Shown here: piece after piece, positions 35,848 to 43,911 of the stretch
How positions within the stretch are numbered: position 1 is the stretch's first letter
How the letters are laid out: every line of letters begins with the position of its first letter
Source of the DNA: Rhodohalobacter mucosus
GTDB lineage: Bacteria; Bacteroidota; Rhodothermia; Balneolales; Balneolaceae
NCBI RefSeq assembly: GCF_003150675.1
Contig: NZ_QGGB01000005.1
Coordinates: 186,001-250,000 of the forward strand
Reading direction: 5' to 3'
Length of the DNA stretch: 64,000 nt
The notes under the pieces: generated by a model
The model's database searches: none
Seen by the model: the letters and a program-made list of their open reading frames with translations, nothing else
Told to the model about the DNA's origin: nothing
Made by a program: the position numbers and the translations under genes

Positions 35848-38525
35848 CTCTTCGCTTATTCAATTTCATGTTCATTCTGCTTGTTGCTGCACTGCTTGGA
35901 AGCTGCAGCAGCTCCATGGCACAGGATGGCAGCGTTACCGTAACGGTTCAGCATGCGGAACCGGGCATCCCCGTTAAATTCGGGCTGCCGTTTCCAAAAG
36001 GGGCATTACAATCACCCGACCATGTGCGCGTACTGAATGCAAGGGGAGAGGAGATCGCCTCGCAAAAAACGGAAGTGACGACATGGGAACCTGCGGATAC
36101 AAGCATTAAGTGGCTTTGGGTTTTCTTCTTTGCAGATGAATCCGAAGAGTATACGGTTGAGTACGGAGACAGCGTGCGTCAGAGTGTATTTACGGAGAAC
36201 CCGATCATTTTTAAGAACAATCAGCGCGAAAGCGGATTTGCAGAGATCAATACCGGCACGCTGCATATCAGGGTCAATAAACGCAATGAATCCGGTTTCA
36301 TCGACAGGGTGCAGTTCAACAGCGAAATGAACGGTTTTGATGAAGAGCACACCATTCTAACCGGTATTGCGGGACGAGGCACGTTTCTTGACCTTCTTGA
36401 CGATGCGGGCGTGGATACATCAAAAGCTGTGGTTCATCAGCATTTTATTGAGAAAGGATCCGGCCCCATGCATGCCATCCTGAGGGTGGAAGGCGAATAC
36501 GAATACGAACGCGAGGGACATGAAAATGCTCCGTTTGTAACCTACCTGCACGCGTATGCCGGCAAATCTTATGTAAAAATACTCCATACGGTTACCTATA
36601 CCGGCAAACCTGATAAAAGCAGTCCGCTGTATGGCCGGCAGCATGAGGATATCGGAACGCAAACTGAAAAGCTTGTGGATGAGGAAGTACGCAGCCGTGA
36701 TCCGGGTCTTACGCAACCCAATGACCGGATCCGTTCTATGGGTTTTGGACTTCAATATCATCTTGAAGAGAATCAACAAATAACCACATCCCTGCTCGAT
36801 GGAGACTGGTGGGAAGAAGGGGAGGCTAGATTATTTGAATATTCACTCGGTGAAGGAGAGAAAGCATCTCTGTTTCAAACCGGCCCGGATCCCAAAGGAA
36901 TTCCCCCTGTTGCCAATTCCGGTGCGGATACCCGTATCGATGAAGGTTTTGTAGCCAGGGTTTCCGCAGGAGATGTTGTGACAGAGTCAGAAAAATCGGA
37001 AGGATGGATATCGCTGACCGATGGAAGGCGCAGCATCAGCATCGGAATGCGCAATATGATTGTTGAGTATCCGAATGAACTGGCAGTCAATTCCGCAAGA
37101 AACCTGTTACACGCTTACTCCTGGTCACCCAATGAGATTCCAATGGGTTTTGAACGTGCCGATACGGAGCCTGATGGAGGCATGGTGGGTAATTTTGCCC
37201 AGGGCCTTACCAAAACCACCGAAATGGCAATCAGCTTCCACGACGGAGAGGCTGATGAAGCTGCAATCCGTACCTCGCTGAACCTGGTTTTAAATCCCCC
37301 TGTAGCCCATGCGGGTGCCGATTGGTATAGCGATTCAGGTGTTTATGGTACATTTGCGGGCACAGATCACAATTTTCAGGGTCTGGAGCGCAGCGTGGAA
37401 TATAAAATGAAATGGATGCTCTTTAATCGCGACTGGGAGCCATGGTACGGTACATTCGATTACGGTGATGTGAAAAATTATTTCTTCAATTATGAATGGT
37501 ATCAGTGGGCCAACAACGAACCCGCACAGGATTTTCAGTGGTGGTTCAATTTCATGAGGAGCGGAAATCCGGAATATTACGATATGGCCAGGGATGCCAG
37601 CCGGCATACAATGGATGTGGACAATACGCACTGGCCCGTACCCCGCGATTATCGGGGTGACACCAACCGTTCCCTCGATTGGTTTGACCACGCGGCCCAG
37701 GATGAAATCTGGCCCTATGTGGGCATGGGCCGCCGCCATGCAGGGCAGCAGTGGATCTCCATGCTCTCCGCACACGTCTGGGTTCCGGGCTGGATTGCTT
37801 CCTACTACCTGGACGGGTACCACCGCGGACTGGATGTTGCCAAACTTACCGGCGACTACTACGTAAGGAGAATATTTGGTGGCCACGGACTCACAGGCCG
37901 AAGGCTCTACCTGTCAATCTGGAATCTGGCTGAACTGTACGACGCCACCAAGGATTATGATTATGGTAAGGAGCTGGACGACCGGGTAAATATCTTTTTG
38001 AAACTGCAGCGAGAACAGGGAGGCAGGGCCAATATCGACCGGTACGGATATTCGCAAAACTACATCTCACACGGGCTTTCCAAATACCTTCAGATGAGGG
38101 ATCGTCCGGACGTGGAACGCGCATTGGTAACTCATGCCAGAAGCATGTACTACAATCCGCCGCTTGATCATGATATGGAGTCCTATCTCTCAAGCATTCA
38201 TATGCTGTTGGTTGGGTATGACCTCACCGGCGAAGAGAACTATCTGCTGGAAGCCTGCAGTCGTTCAGGTCATCTGGTTATGGATGAACTGCCGCAGCCG
38301 TTTGAATCCTATTCAACCCAGCGTGACCTTGCTGATGCGCTCGAGGGCGCAAGCAATCTGCCAGGACAGGGTGAAGGCCCGTCTTTTCGTGGTGGCAGCC
38401 CGATATGGACATTTACCGGCGGGCTGCGCATTTATGGCTGGACTCATGCCTTCAATGTAGCCTACACCATAGATCGCCTCAAACAGCGGGCCAATACATC
38501 GGGGCTGGATTGTGCAGTCAGGTGA
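35844..38525 (+). CDS. Large secreted lipoprotein resembling YetA / PL26 exo-lyases (PcRGLX-type)
   Basis: The ATG overlaps the ROK stop (ATGA). The 893-residue product has a signal with LLGSCSSS lipobox. The N-terminal part reads like the RIFT-barrel of PcRGLX/YetA proteins (HAEPGIPVKFGLPFPKGALQ), the middle is a beta-rich domain, and the C-terminal half (from about residue 480) is helical and aromatic (WYQWANNEPAQDFQWWFNFM, GMGRRHAGQQWISML, HIDVGGHG-like segments), consistent with an alpha/alpha-toroid. Characterised relatives are rhamnogalacturonan exo-lyases; whether this acts on that polymer is not shown. The stop codon TGA coincides with the first base of a heptamer repeat, so the natural C-terminus may have been altered. 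Confidence 0.65.
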   Translation: MTLRLFNFMFILLVAALLGSCSSSMAQDGSVTVTVQHAEPGIPVKFGLPFPKGALQSPDHVRVLNARGEEIASQKTEVTTWEPADTSIKWLWVFFFADESEEYTVEYGDSVRQSVFTENPIIFKNNQRESGFAEINTGTLHIRVNKRNESGFIDRVQFNSEMNGFDEEHTILTGIAGRGTFLDLLDDAGVDTSKAVVHQHFIEKGSGPMHAILRVEGEYEYEREGHENAPFVTYLHAYAGKSYVKILHTVTYTGKPDKSSPLYGRQHEDIGTQTEKLVDEEVRSRDPGLTQPNDRIRSMGFGLQYHLEENQQITTSLLDGDWWEEGEARLFEYSLGEGEKASLFQTGPDPKGIPPVANSGADTRIDEGFVARVSAGDVVTESEKSEGWISLTDGRRSISIGMRNMIVEYPNELAVNSARNLLHAYSWSPNEIPMGFERADTEPDGGMVGNFAQGLTKTTEMAISFHDGEADEAAIRTSLNLVLNPPVAHAGADWYSDSGVYGTFAGTDHNFQGLERSVEYKMKWMLFNRDWEPWYGTFDYGDVKNYFFNYEWYQWANNEPAQDFQWWFNFMRSGNPEYYDMARDASRHTMDVDNTHWPVPRDYRGDTNRSLDWFDHAAQDEIWPYVGMGRRHAGQQWISMLSAHVWVPGWIASYYLDGYHRGLDVAKLTGDYYVRRIFGGHGLTGRRLYLSIWNLAELYDATKDYDYGKELDDRVNIFLKLQREQGGRANIDRYGYSQNYISHGLSKYLQMRDRPDVERALVTHARSMYYNPPLDHDMESYLSSIHMLLVGYDLTGEENYLLEACSRSGHLVMDELPQPFESYSTQRDLADALEGASNLPGQGEGPSFRGGSPIWTFTGGLRIYGWTHAFNVAYTIDRLKQRANTSGLDCAVR

Positions 38526-38587
38526 GGCAGAAGACAGAAGGCAGAAGGCAGAAGTGAAAAGGCAGAAGTGAAAAGGGAGTAATGAAA
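38525..38587 (+). repeat. Heptanucleotide repeat, units AGGCAGA and AGTGAAA
   Basis: Nine 7-bp units in one phase: AGGCAGA, AGACAGA, AGGCAGA twice, AGTGAAA, AGGCAGA, AGTGAAA, AGGGAGT, AATGAAA. The first A is the last base of the TGA ending the YetA-like gene. Confidence 0.85.
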
Positions 38588-38607
38588 GGGACACGGGGTG
38601 GATCTGA

Positions 38608-38628
38608 TTGGAGATTGGAGGGTGGAGA
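38608..38628 (+). repeat. Heptanucleotide repeat, unit TTGGAGA
   Basis: Three units (TTGGAGA, TTGGAGG, GTGGAGA) with a 7-bp period lie between two longer heptamer tracts. Confidence 0.6.
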
Positions 38629-38645
38629 TCTTTGATTTAGATTTT

Positions 38646-38719
38646 ACCCTGCACCCTGCACCCTGCACCCTGCACCCTGCACCCTGCACCCTGCACCCTG
38701 CACCCTGCACCCTGCACCC
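38646..38719 (+). repeat. Heptanucleotide repeat ACCCTGC, ten perfect copies
   Basis: Ten exact consecutive ACCCTGC units plus ACCC. It is the purest heptamer array in the window and could be length-variable by replication slippage. Nothing between its units resembles CRISPR spacers. Confidence 0.95.
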
Positions 38720-38930
38720 CTTGGTCAACGAAGCTTATGCGTAGTTGACTGCTGCGTGCAGTTCACTTCGTGGGAATTGCCTGCGGCTCGGAGTTCAGTC
38801 CCGAGACTTTGGGATAGACTTTATACTCTTTTCAAAGTCAGGATGTATGTACCGGGGTTTCCTCATAAAGAAAAGCCATCCTGCTCGCGCAAAATGGCTT
38901 TTGTAGGCAACGTATCTGAGAGTTAGTCTA

Positions 38931-39638
38931 TCATGACCCCAGAAATTGTTCGCCCGGCTCAGGGATCACAACATCCGTATCGCAGTACTCATTGGTGAAC
39001 GATTTAAAATCTTCGGGTTTGCCCGTCAATACCGGAAAAGTACCGTAATGAATGGGAACAGCCATGGTTGCTCCAATCATTTCACAGCAGATCGCCGCCT
39101 CCTGTGGTCCCATCGTGTAATGATCACCGATAGGAACGGCTGCAACATGCGGTTGATAGATCTCACCGTAAATCTCAAGGTCAGAAAAGATATTGGTGTC
39201 GCCCAGATGGTAGAAACAGATGTCATCTTCAAAAGAGACAACCAGTCCGCCTGCTTCACCCGCATATTCACCATCGAATGAGGATGAGTGGTTGGCGCTG
39301 ACCAGTGTTACGGAAAAATCATCAAAGTGTACGGTTCCGCCCTTGTTAAACTCTATGCGCTGGTCATCTTTCAGCCCCCTGTTTTTGAGCAGGTTTGAGA
39401 GTTCAACCTGAGCTACGACTGTGCATCCTGTTTCAGATGCCAGTTCGAGGGTGTCGCCTACGTGATCTTCATGCCCGTGAGTAAGAAGAATATAATCCAC
39501 GTCATCCGGATGTTTGAATTGCTCGGGTGTAGACGGATTCTGTGATAAAAACGGATCAATATAAATAACACTTCCCGCAGGTGATTCCAATCGAAATGCA
39601 GAGTGTCCCATCCACCATGCTTTTATCTTTGTATCCAT
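38931..39638 (-). CDS. UPF0173 family metal-dependent hydrolase (metallo-beta-lactamase fold)
   Basis: The 235-residue cytoplasmic protein shows the family motifs: WWMGHSAFRLES, the metal-binding LTHGHEDHVGD, SANHSSSF, YHLGDTNIFSD and the C-terminal PIHYGTFPVLTG. These belong to the YtkL/UPF0173 branch of metallo-beta-lactamase-fold hydrolases, of unknown substrate. It is monocistronic and transcribed toward the repeat tract downstream of the YetA-like gene. Confidence 0.9.
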   Translation of the reverse strand: MDTKIKAWWMGHSAFRLESPAGSVIYIDPFLSQNPSTPEQFKHPDDVDYILLTHGHEDHVGDTLELASETGCTVVAQVELSNLLKNRGLKDDQRIEFNKGGTVHFDDFSVTLVSANHSSSFDGEYAGEAGGLVVSFEDDICFYHLGDTNIFSDLEIYGEIYQPHVAAVPIGDHYTMGPQEAAICCEMIGATMAVPIHYGTFPVLTGKPEDFKSFTNEYCDTDVVIPEPGEQFLGS

Positions 39639-40013
39639 AAAATTATTTTGATTTAGTTGCTGTTTATTCAGTATAAGGTAAACAAAAGGCAGTCTGAATT
39701 CGTTGATAATCAGGCTAATCCATCAGATCTATTACGATTGCGGACAAATGCTCGCTAAAGGATTACCCGATGTATCAGCGCATGTATCGATCATCATACC
39801 GGAAGTTTATTATTTATGATGAATTTCCCATACAGATTGCTTAAAGTGGTAGAAGAAACCTTAAAAAAATAATCACCCTGTCGGTAAAATGCGGGCGGGA
39901 ATGGCTGATGGACTCATTAATGGTTTACATTTTTTCTTTGTTCATAGTGTTCCATTTGAGTCAGTCCGTTACGTTTAGATCACCTTATTTCAGATTGAAA
40001 ACAGAATTAAAAT
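39639..40013. other. Intergenic region without a recognisable gene
   Basis: The 375 bp between two divergent genes contain only very short open frames (at most about 25 codons) with no family features, and no obvious hairpin or tandem repeat. It must hold two divergent promoters, which I cannot place. Confidence 0.4.
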
Positions 40014-40703
40014 ATGATAAATGATATGCCACACCGAATAAAACTGGATCCGGGTTCTCCACATAAGAAAAAAATTTTTGAACTCACGGATGTACTGCTC
40101 GACGGAGGAGTGGCAGTTATTCCAACCGACAGCCAATATGCACTGGTGTGCGACTACCAAAACAAGAAAGGAATAGACCGGATCAGGAAGATTCGGCGAA
40201 TGGACAAGAAAAGCCACCTTACGGTAATGTGCCAAAGCTTGCAGCATGTATCTACCTTTGCAACGTTGACAGACGATAATTTTAAACTCATCAAGCGACT
40301 CATTCCGGGCCCTTTCACCTTTATTTTGCCGGCTACCCGCGAGGTGCCAAGGCTTCTTACTCACCCGAAGAAACGAACCGTGGGAATACGCGTGCCCGAC
40401 CATCCCATATGCCTTGATTTAATTGATGAACTGGGGCATCCCGTACTTGCAACCACGGCCAAAATTCCCGGGATTGAACATGCCAATCCGGAAGACGGTG
40501 ACCGGGAGCTATTTCTGAGCCGCTTTGATAATATTGTGGATGTGGTTGTAGACGACCAGGAAGAGCTGCCAGCCGTCGAGACAACCATTCTCGACCTTAC
40601 CGGCAGTACACCCGAACTTCTGCGAAGAGGGCTTGGCCTGGAGAAGCTGGACGAAGCGCTGGCCCTGGAAGGGATGGAACTGAATGACGGGGTGCCCGTA
40701 TGA
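40014..40703 (+). CDS. YrdC/YciO/Sua5 family protein (threonylcarbamoyl-AMP synthase-like)
   Basis: The 229-residue protein has the YrdC fold motifs: GGVAVIPTDSQYALVCD, KIRRMDKKSHLTVMCQSL (K/S-rich nucleotide site) and PGPFTFILPATREVP, then RVPDHPICLDLI and ATTAK. The 'KSHLTVMC' form resembles the YciO-like branch more than TsaC; whether it makes threonylcarbamoyl-AMP for tRNA t6A37 is not certain. Its stop overlaps the phosphofructokinase start (ATGA). An ATG four codons downstream (MPHRIK) is an equally good start. Confidence 0.85.
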   Translation: MINDMPHRIKLDPGSPHKKKIFELTDVLLDGGVAVIPTDSQYALVCDYQNKKGIDRIRKIRRMDKKSHLTVMCQSLQHVSTFATLTDDNFKLIKRLIPGPFTFILPATREVPRLLTHPKKRTVGIRVPDHPICLDLIDELGHPVLATTAKIPGIEHANPEDGDRELFLSRFDNIVDVVVDDQEELPAVETTILDLTGSTPELLRRGLGLEKLDEALALEGMELNDGVPV

Positions 40704-41782
40704 GAATTGCGATTAACACCGGAGGAGGCGATGCACCCGGATTGAATGCGGCGATACGCTCAGCAACCCTATCGGCACTGCGAAGGGGCTGGGAAGTGAT
40801 GGGTATTATGAATGGATACGGGTCTATCTACACCGAACATCCATTTAAGAAACTTACCTACGACAGTGTAAGAGGAATTACCATGATGGGCGGTACCATT
40901 CTGGGATCGGCCAACAAGGCAAACCCTTTTGAGGTGCCTGTCACAAAAAAAGATGGTTCGGTTGAGCTCGAAGACCGTTCGGATGCCGTTGTAGAGGAGT
41001 TTGAAAAGTACAGTATCGACGCGCTGGTGGCCATAGGAGGAGACGGTTCTATGCACATCGCCCATCGGCTGTCACAAAAGGGTCTAAACGTAGTAGGCGT
41101 ACCCAAAACCATAGATAATGACATTTGGGGATGCGATGTTTCATTGGGCTTTGATACGGCGGTAACCACCGCAACCGAGGCCATCGACAGAATCAGAACA
41201 ACTGCACAGTCTCATCAGCGCATTATGATCGTGGAGGTGATGGGGCGATATGCAGGATGGATAGCACTTCATTCGGGACTCTCTGCGTCGGCAGACGCCA
41301 TTCTGATTCCTGAGATCAGGTTTAATGTCGACGCCATAGCTGAGAAAGTGATGGAACGGCAGCGGAAGGGAGACACCTACTCCATTATTGTAGCGGCCGA
41401 AGGGGCCGTTGAAGAGGACGGTCATAGATTTGTTAAAGGTAAAGAGCCCGGACAATCGGAGCAGCTTGGCGGCATTGGGGAGTACCTGGAGGATGTTTTA
41501 AGCGAAAAAACCGGCAAAGAGTCCAGATCACTGGTATTGGGACACCTTCAGAGAGGCGGCACACCGTCAACGTACGACCGGCTGATTTCTCTTCGCTTTG
41601 GAGCAGCAGCCATCCGTGCGCTGGATGAAAAGGATTTTAACCGCATGATTGTAATGCAGCAAAACAGCATAAAGCGCATACCGCTTGAGGATGTAGCAGG
41701 AAAGGTCAAAAACGTACCGTTAGACAGCGATACCATTCTTACTGCAAAAGAGATCGGCATATGCCTGGGTAATTCAAAGTGA
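40700..41782 (+). CDS. pfkA: 6-phosphofructokinase
   Basis: The 360-residue enzyme phosphorylates fructose-6-phosphate. Motifs are GGGDAPGLNAAIR, GGDGS (residues 113-117), PKTIDNDI with the catalytic Asp139 and MIVEVMGRYAGW. At the two specificity positions (E. coli Gly104 and Gly124) it has Gly116, as in ATP-dependent enzymes, and Lys136, as in PPi-dependent ones. This Gly/Lys combination is known from ATP-using long-type bacterial enzymes, so ATP is the likelier donor. The start overlaps the upstream YrdC-like gene by four bases and the end overlaps the next gene (GTGA), making a tight operon. Confidence 0.93.
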   Translation: MRIAINTGGGDAPGLNAAIRSATLSALRRGWEVMGIMNGYGSIYTEHPFKKLTYDSVRGITMMGGTILGSANKANPFEVPVTKKDGSVELEDRSDAVVEEFEKYSIDALVAIGGDGSMHIAHRLSQKGLNVVGVPKTIDNDIWGCDVSLGFDTAVTTATEAIDRIRTTAQSHQRIMIVEVMGRYAGWIALHSGLSASADAILIPEIRFNVDAIAEKVMERQRKGDTYSIIVAAEGAVEEDGHRFVKGKEPGQSEQLGGIGEYLEDVLSEKTGKESRSLVLGHLQRGGTPSTYDRLISLRFGAAAIRALDEKDFNRMIVMQQNSIKRIPLEDVAGKVKNVPLDSDTILTAKEIGICLGNSK

Positions 41783-42180
41783 GTTTTTTTGACCGGTTAA
41801 GAGCATTATCGGGAGATGAGCAGGACGCATCATCTCAGTGGGTTCATCTGTCAGAATTCAGCGATCTGAAAGAGCATGTAAATGGATCCGGAAAACCGGT
41901 TCTGATCTACAAACACAGCGACCGCTGCGCAACCTGTTTTATGACAAGAAGAGCCGTTGAACAGGTTATGGCAAACTATTCTGAGAGTGTACATTTTGTT
42001 TATGTTGATGTGATTCGTAACCGGGAACTTTCATCAGAAATTGCGCGTAAAACCTCCATACGCCACGAATCACCCCAGGTAATCATTCTGAAGAACGATG
42101 AGGCCGTCTTCAGTACTTCACACGGACGCATCCGTCAGGATATCCTGAACGAAGAGATAGAAAAGCAACTCCCCGGATAA
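41779..42180 (+). CDS. YtxJ-like (bacillithiol-system) redox protein with a CxxC site
   Basis: The GTG start overlaps the pfkA stop. The 133-residue thioredoxin-fold protein matches YtxJ (DUF2847): VLIYKHSDRC, FVYVDVIRNRELSSEIARK and RHESPQVIILKNDEAVFSTSHGRI. YtxJ family members usually carry a single cysteine in an RCPIS-like motif and are called monothiol bacilliredoxins. Here the site is C50-A-T-C53, a dithiol. A role in de-bacillithiolation or thiol repair is an inference from the family, and implies the organism makes bacillithiol. Confidence 0.85.
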   Translation: MSFFDRLRALSGDEQDASSQWVHLSEFSDLKEHVNGSGKPVLIYKHSDRCATCFMTRRAVEQVMANYSESVHFVYVDVIRNRELSSEIARKTSIRHESPQVIILKNDEAVFSTSHGRIRQDILNEEIEKQLPG

Positions 42181-42207
42181 ACCGTACTAATTTTTTAACG
42201 AACTATT

Positions 42208-43389
42208 TTGTTGAAGAGACTGACCTACCTGACCCTGCTTGCTATCATATTGCTGGTGACCGGCTGTATGAATTCAGAGCGATCCGAACTGCCAGAAAGC
42301 CTCCGCGACCGTGATCCGCTTACAGTACTCAACGGCGGGAATGAAACCGGCCGGATTTCGCTGCAGCGGGATATTGCGTTTAAAGACTCGCTTCTTCTCG
42401 ATCGCGTGAACGGTGTGGCGGTCGATGAATCAGGAGCCGTTCTGATTGCAGGTGAAGCCTGGGAGAGAAGGGAAGTTTACAGGTTCGAAACAGATGGAAC
42501 CAGAACCGGAACATTTGGCGGATACGGCCGGGATGAAGGAGAGTTTCTTCAAATTGACAACATTCAGTTTTCAGGCGGAAGGCTTCATGTTTATGACGGT
42601 AAATCTGAGAGGATTACCGTACTGGATGCAGAGCGCGGTGAATTGACCCATTCATTAAGCGTGCGTTCTGAACAATACAGGGACTCGGTATCTGCACGTC
42701 ATACGGTTGTAACACCGATTCACAGATATGAAAACGGAACCTATTTAATTGGTTTCAAAGATTCACGCAATCCGGCGTTTTTCCCGGAAAGAGAGGTGGT
42801 TTATGCAACGGTCAGCAGAACAGGTGAGCTACTGGCAGACTCTGTTCTGATCCAATCCGATAGCCGGTACCTGGTTGGCGATTATGCCGGAAAGCCCGCT
42901 GCATTTATGCTTGAGCGTCCGGTTCGCCCACTGTTGGCGGCCGACAGAACAGGCCGCATTGTTAGTGCAAATACCTCCGACTTTATTCTGGAAAAGCATG
43001 ATCCGGAATATGGCCTGTTGAATACGATTTATCACCGATACGAACGTGCCCCGCTTGATAAGGAAGAGATCGTTGACGGTCAATTCAGTCACAATGAGCA
43101 GATTCTGAGAGTACGTCAGACGGCTGAATATCCGGAGAGATGGCCGGCTCTTTATTCCATGGTGAGTGACGACGGGGGGAGAATATGGGTGTCAGCGATT
43201 ACAGAAAAGAGGCATGAATTCAAGTGGTATGTGATCCATTCTGACGGGCGTCATTCAACATTTCTTTGGCCTTCCGAAAGAAAAATTGTTCATGTGGAGG
43301 GAGGCTATGCCTATGTAGTCGAGAATGACGAAAACGGATTTGAGGATGTGGTCAGATATATTATACGGGAAGAAGGTTCTGCAGAATGA
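42208..43389 (+). CDS. Six-bladed beta-propeller-type lipoprotein
   Basis: Translation starts at one of two adjacent TTG codons (MLKRLTYL). The 393-residue product has a lipobox signal (LLVTGCMNS) and a repeating pattern of the six-bladed beta-propeller family common in Bacteroidota: NGVAVDESGAVLIAG, EVYRFETDGTRTGTFGGYGRDEGEF, IQFSGGRLHVYDGKSERI. No enzyme motif is visible. It lies 27 bp after the YtxJ-like gene and may belong to the same transcript. Confidence 0.8.
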   Translation: MLKRLTYLTLLAIILLVTGCMNSERSELPESLRDRDPLTVLNGGNETGRISLQRDIAFKDSLLLDRVNGVAVDESGAVLIAGEAWERREVYRFETDGTRTGTFGGYGRDEGEFLQIDNIQFSGGRLHVYDGKSERITVLDAERGELTHSLSVRSEQYRDSVSARHTVVTPIHRYENGTYLIGFKDSRNPAFFPEREVVYATVSRTGELLADSVLIQSDSRYLVGDYAGKPAAFMLERPVRPLLAADRTGRIVSANTSDFILEKHDPEYGLLNTIYHRYERAPLDKEEIVDGQFSHNEQILRVRQTAEYPERWPALYSMVSDDGGRIWVSAITEKRHEFKWYVIHSDGRHSTFLWPSERKIVHVEGGYAYVVENDENGFEDVVRYIIREEGSAE

Positions 43390-43517
43390 CGTGTCAATGA
43401 AAAATTAAGAACACTTCGTGATTCAGATGATAGAATATGAACCCAAATAAGGCCTTTCAAAAGGGCTGGTTAATTAACGAACTCTGGTATCAAACCGGCG
43501 ATTTATAACAAACACCA

Positions 43518-43820
43518 TCACCCGTAATTCCAGGTAACCCCGCGGCCGATTTCCGGATCGGGGAACTCCCAGCTCACCGCTCCCTGGTCGCAGGCATACA
43601 TGCATGTTCCACACTCAATACAATCTTCTACCTGAAAATGGACCTTGCCCTGGTCGTCCATGGTATAACAATTGGCCGGACAGACGTACGTAGTGCACTT
43701 GTGCGGGCAGGTGGAGTTGCAAATGTCCGTTTCAACCGTGATATGCGGTTTAATCTCCGATTTAGCCTGATTGCGGTAGCTCACCAAACCAAGCCGTTCC
43801 TGAAGTGATAAAAGCTTCAT
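43518..43820 (-). CDS. fixX: Ferredoxin-like protein FixX
   Basis: The 100-residue protein has the FixX layout: an N-terminal CNSTCPHKCTTYVCPANCY and a 4Fe-4S ferredoxin motif CIECGTCMYACDQGAVSWEFP with the remaining cysteine supplied from the N-terminal set. It is the electron carrier associated with FixC (or ETF-quinone oxidoreductase). It is the last gene of fixABCX, separated from fixC by about 90 bp that contain heptamer repeats. Confidence 0.92.
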   Translation of the reverse strand: MKLLSLQERLGLVSYRNQAKSEIKPHITVETDICNSTCPHKCTTYVCPANCYTMDDQGKVHFQVEDCIECGTCMYACDQGAVSWEFPDPEIGRGVTWNYG

Positions 43821-43827
43821 TCTAAAT

Positions 43828-43897
43828 GATTATTGATTATTTATTATTGATTATTGGATATCCTCAGTCAAAATTAACCACTGACCACTGACCACTG
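43828..43897 (+). repeat. Heptanucleotide repeats in the fixC-fixX gap (GATTATT and ACCACTG)
   Basis: Ten 7-bp units in one phase: GATTATT twice, TATTATT, GATTATT, GGATATC, CTCAGTC, AAAATTA, then three exact ACCACTG. The ACCACTG unit is strikingly like cyanobacterial STRR heptamers. Confidence 0.8.
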
Positions 43898-43911
43898 ACA
43901 AAATCCTCCTG

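Noticed and set aside
38646-38719. Possible CRISPR array
   Set aside because: Units are 7 bp with no spacers and no cas genes nearby; this is a microsatellite-like tandem repeat.
38462-38728. Minus-strand open frame repeating GCRVQGA
   Set aside because: It is simply the translation of the ACCCTGC heptamer array and neighbouring repeats; no start context or family.
39800-39870. Tiny frames in the gap before the YrdC-like gene
   Set aside because: Only about 20 codons, without ribosome-binding signal or recognisable sequence.
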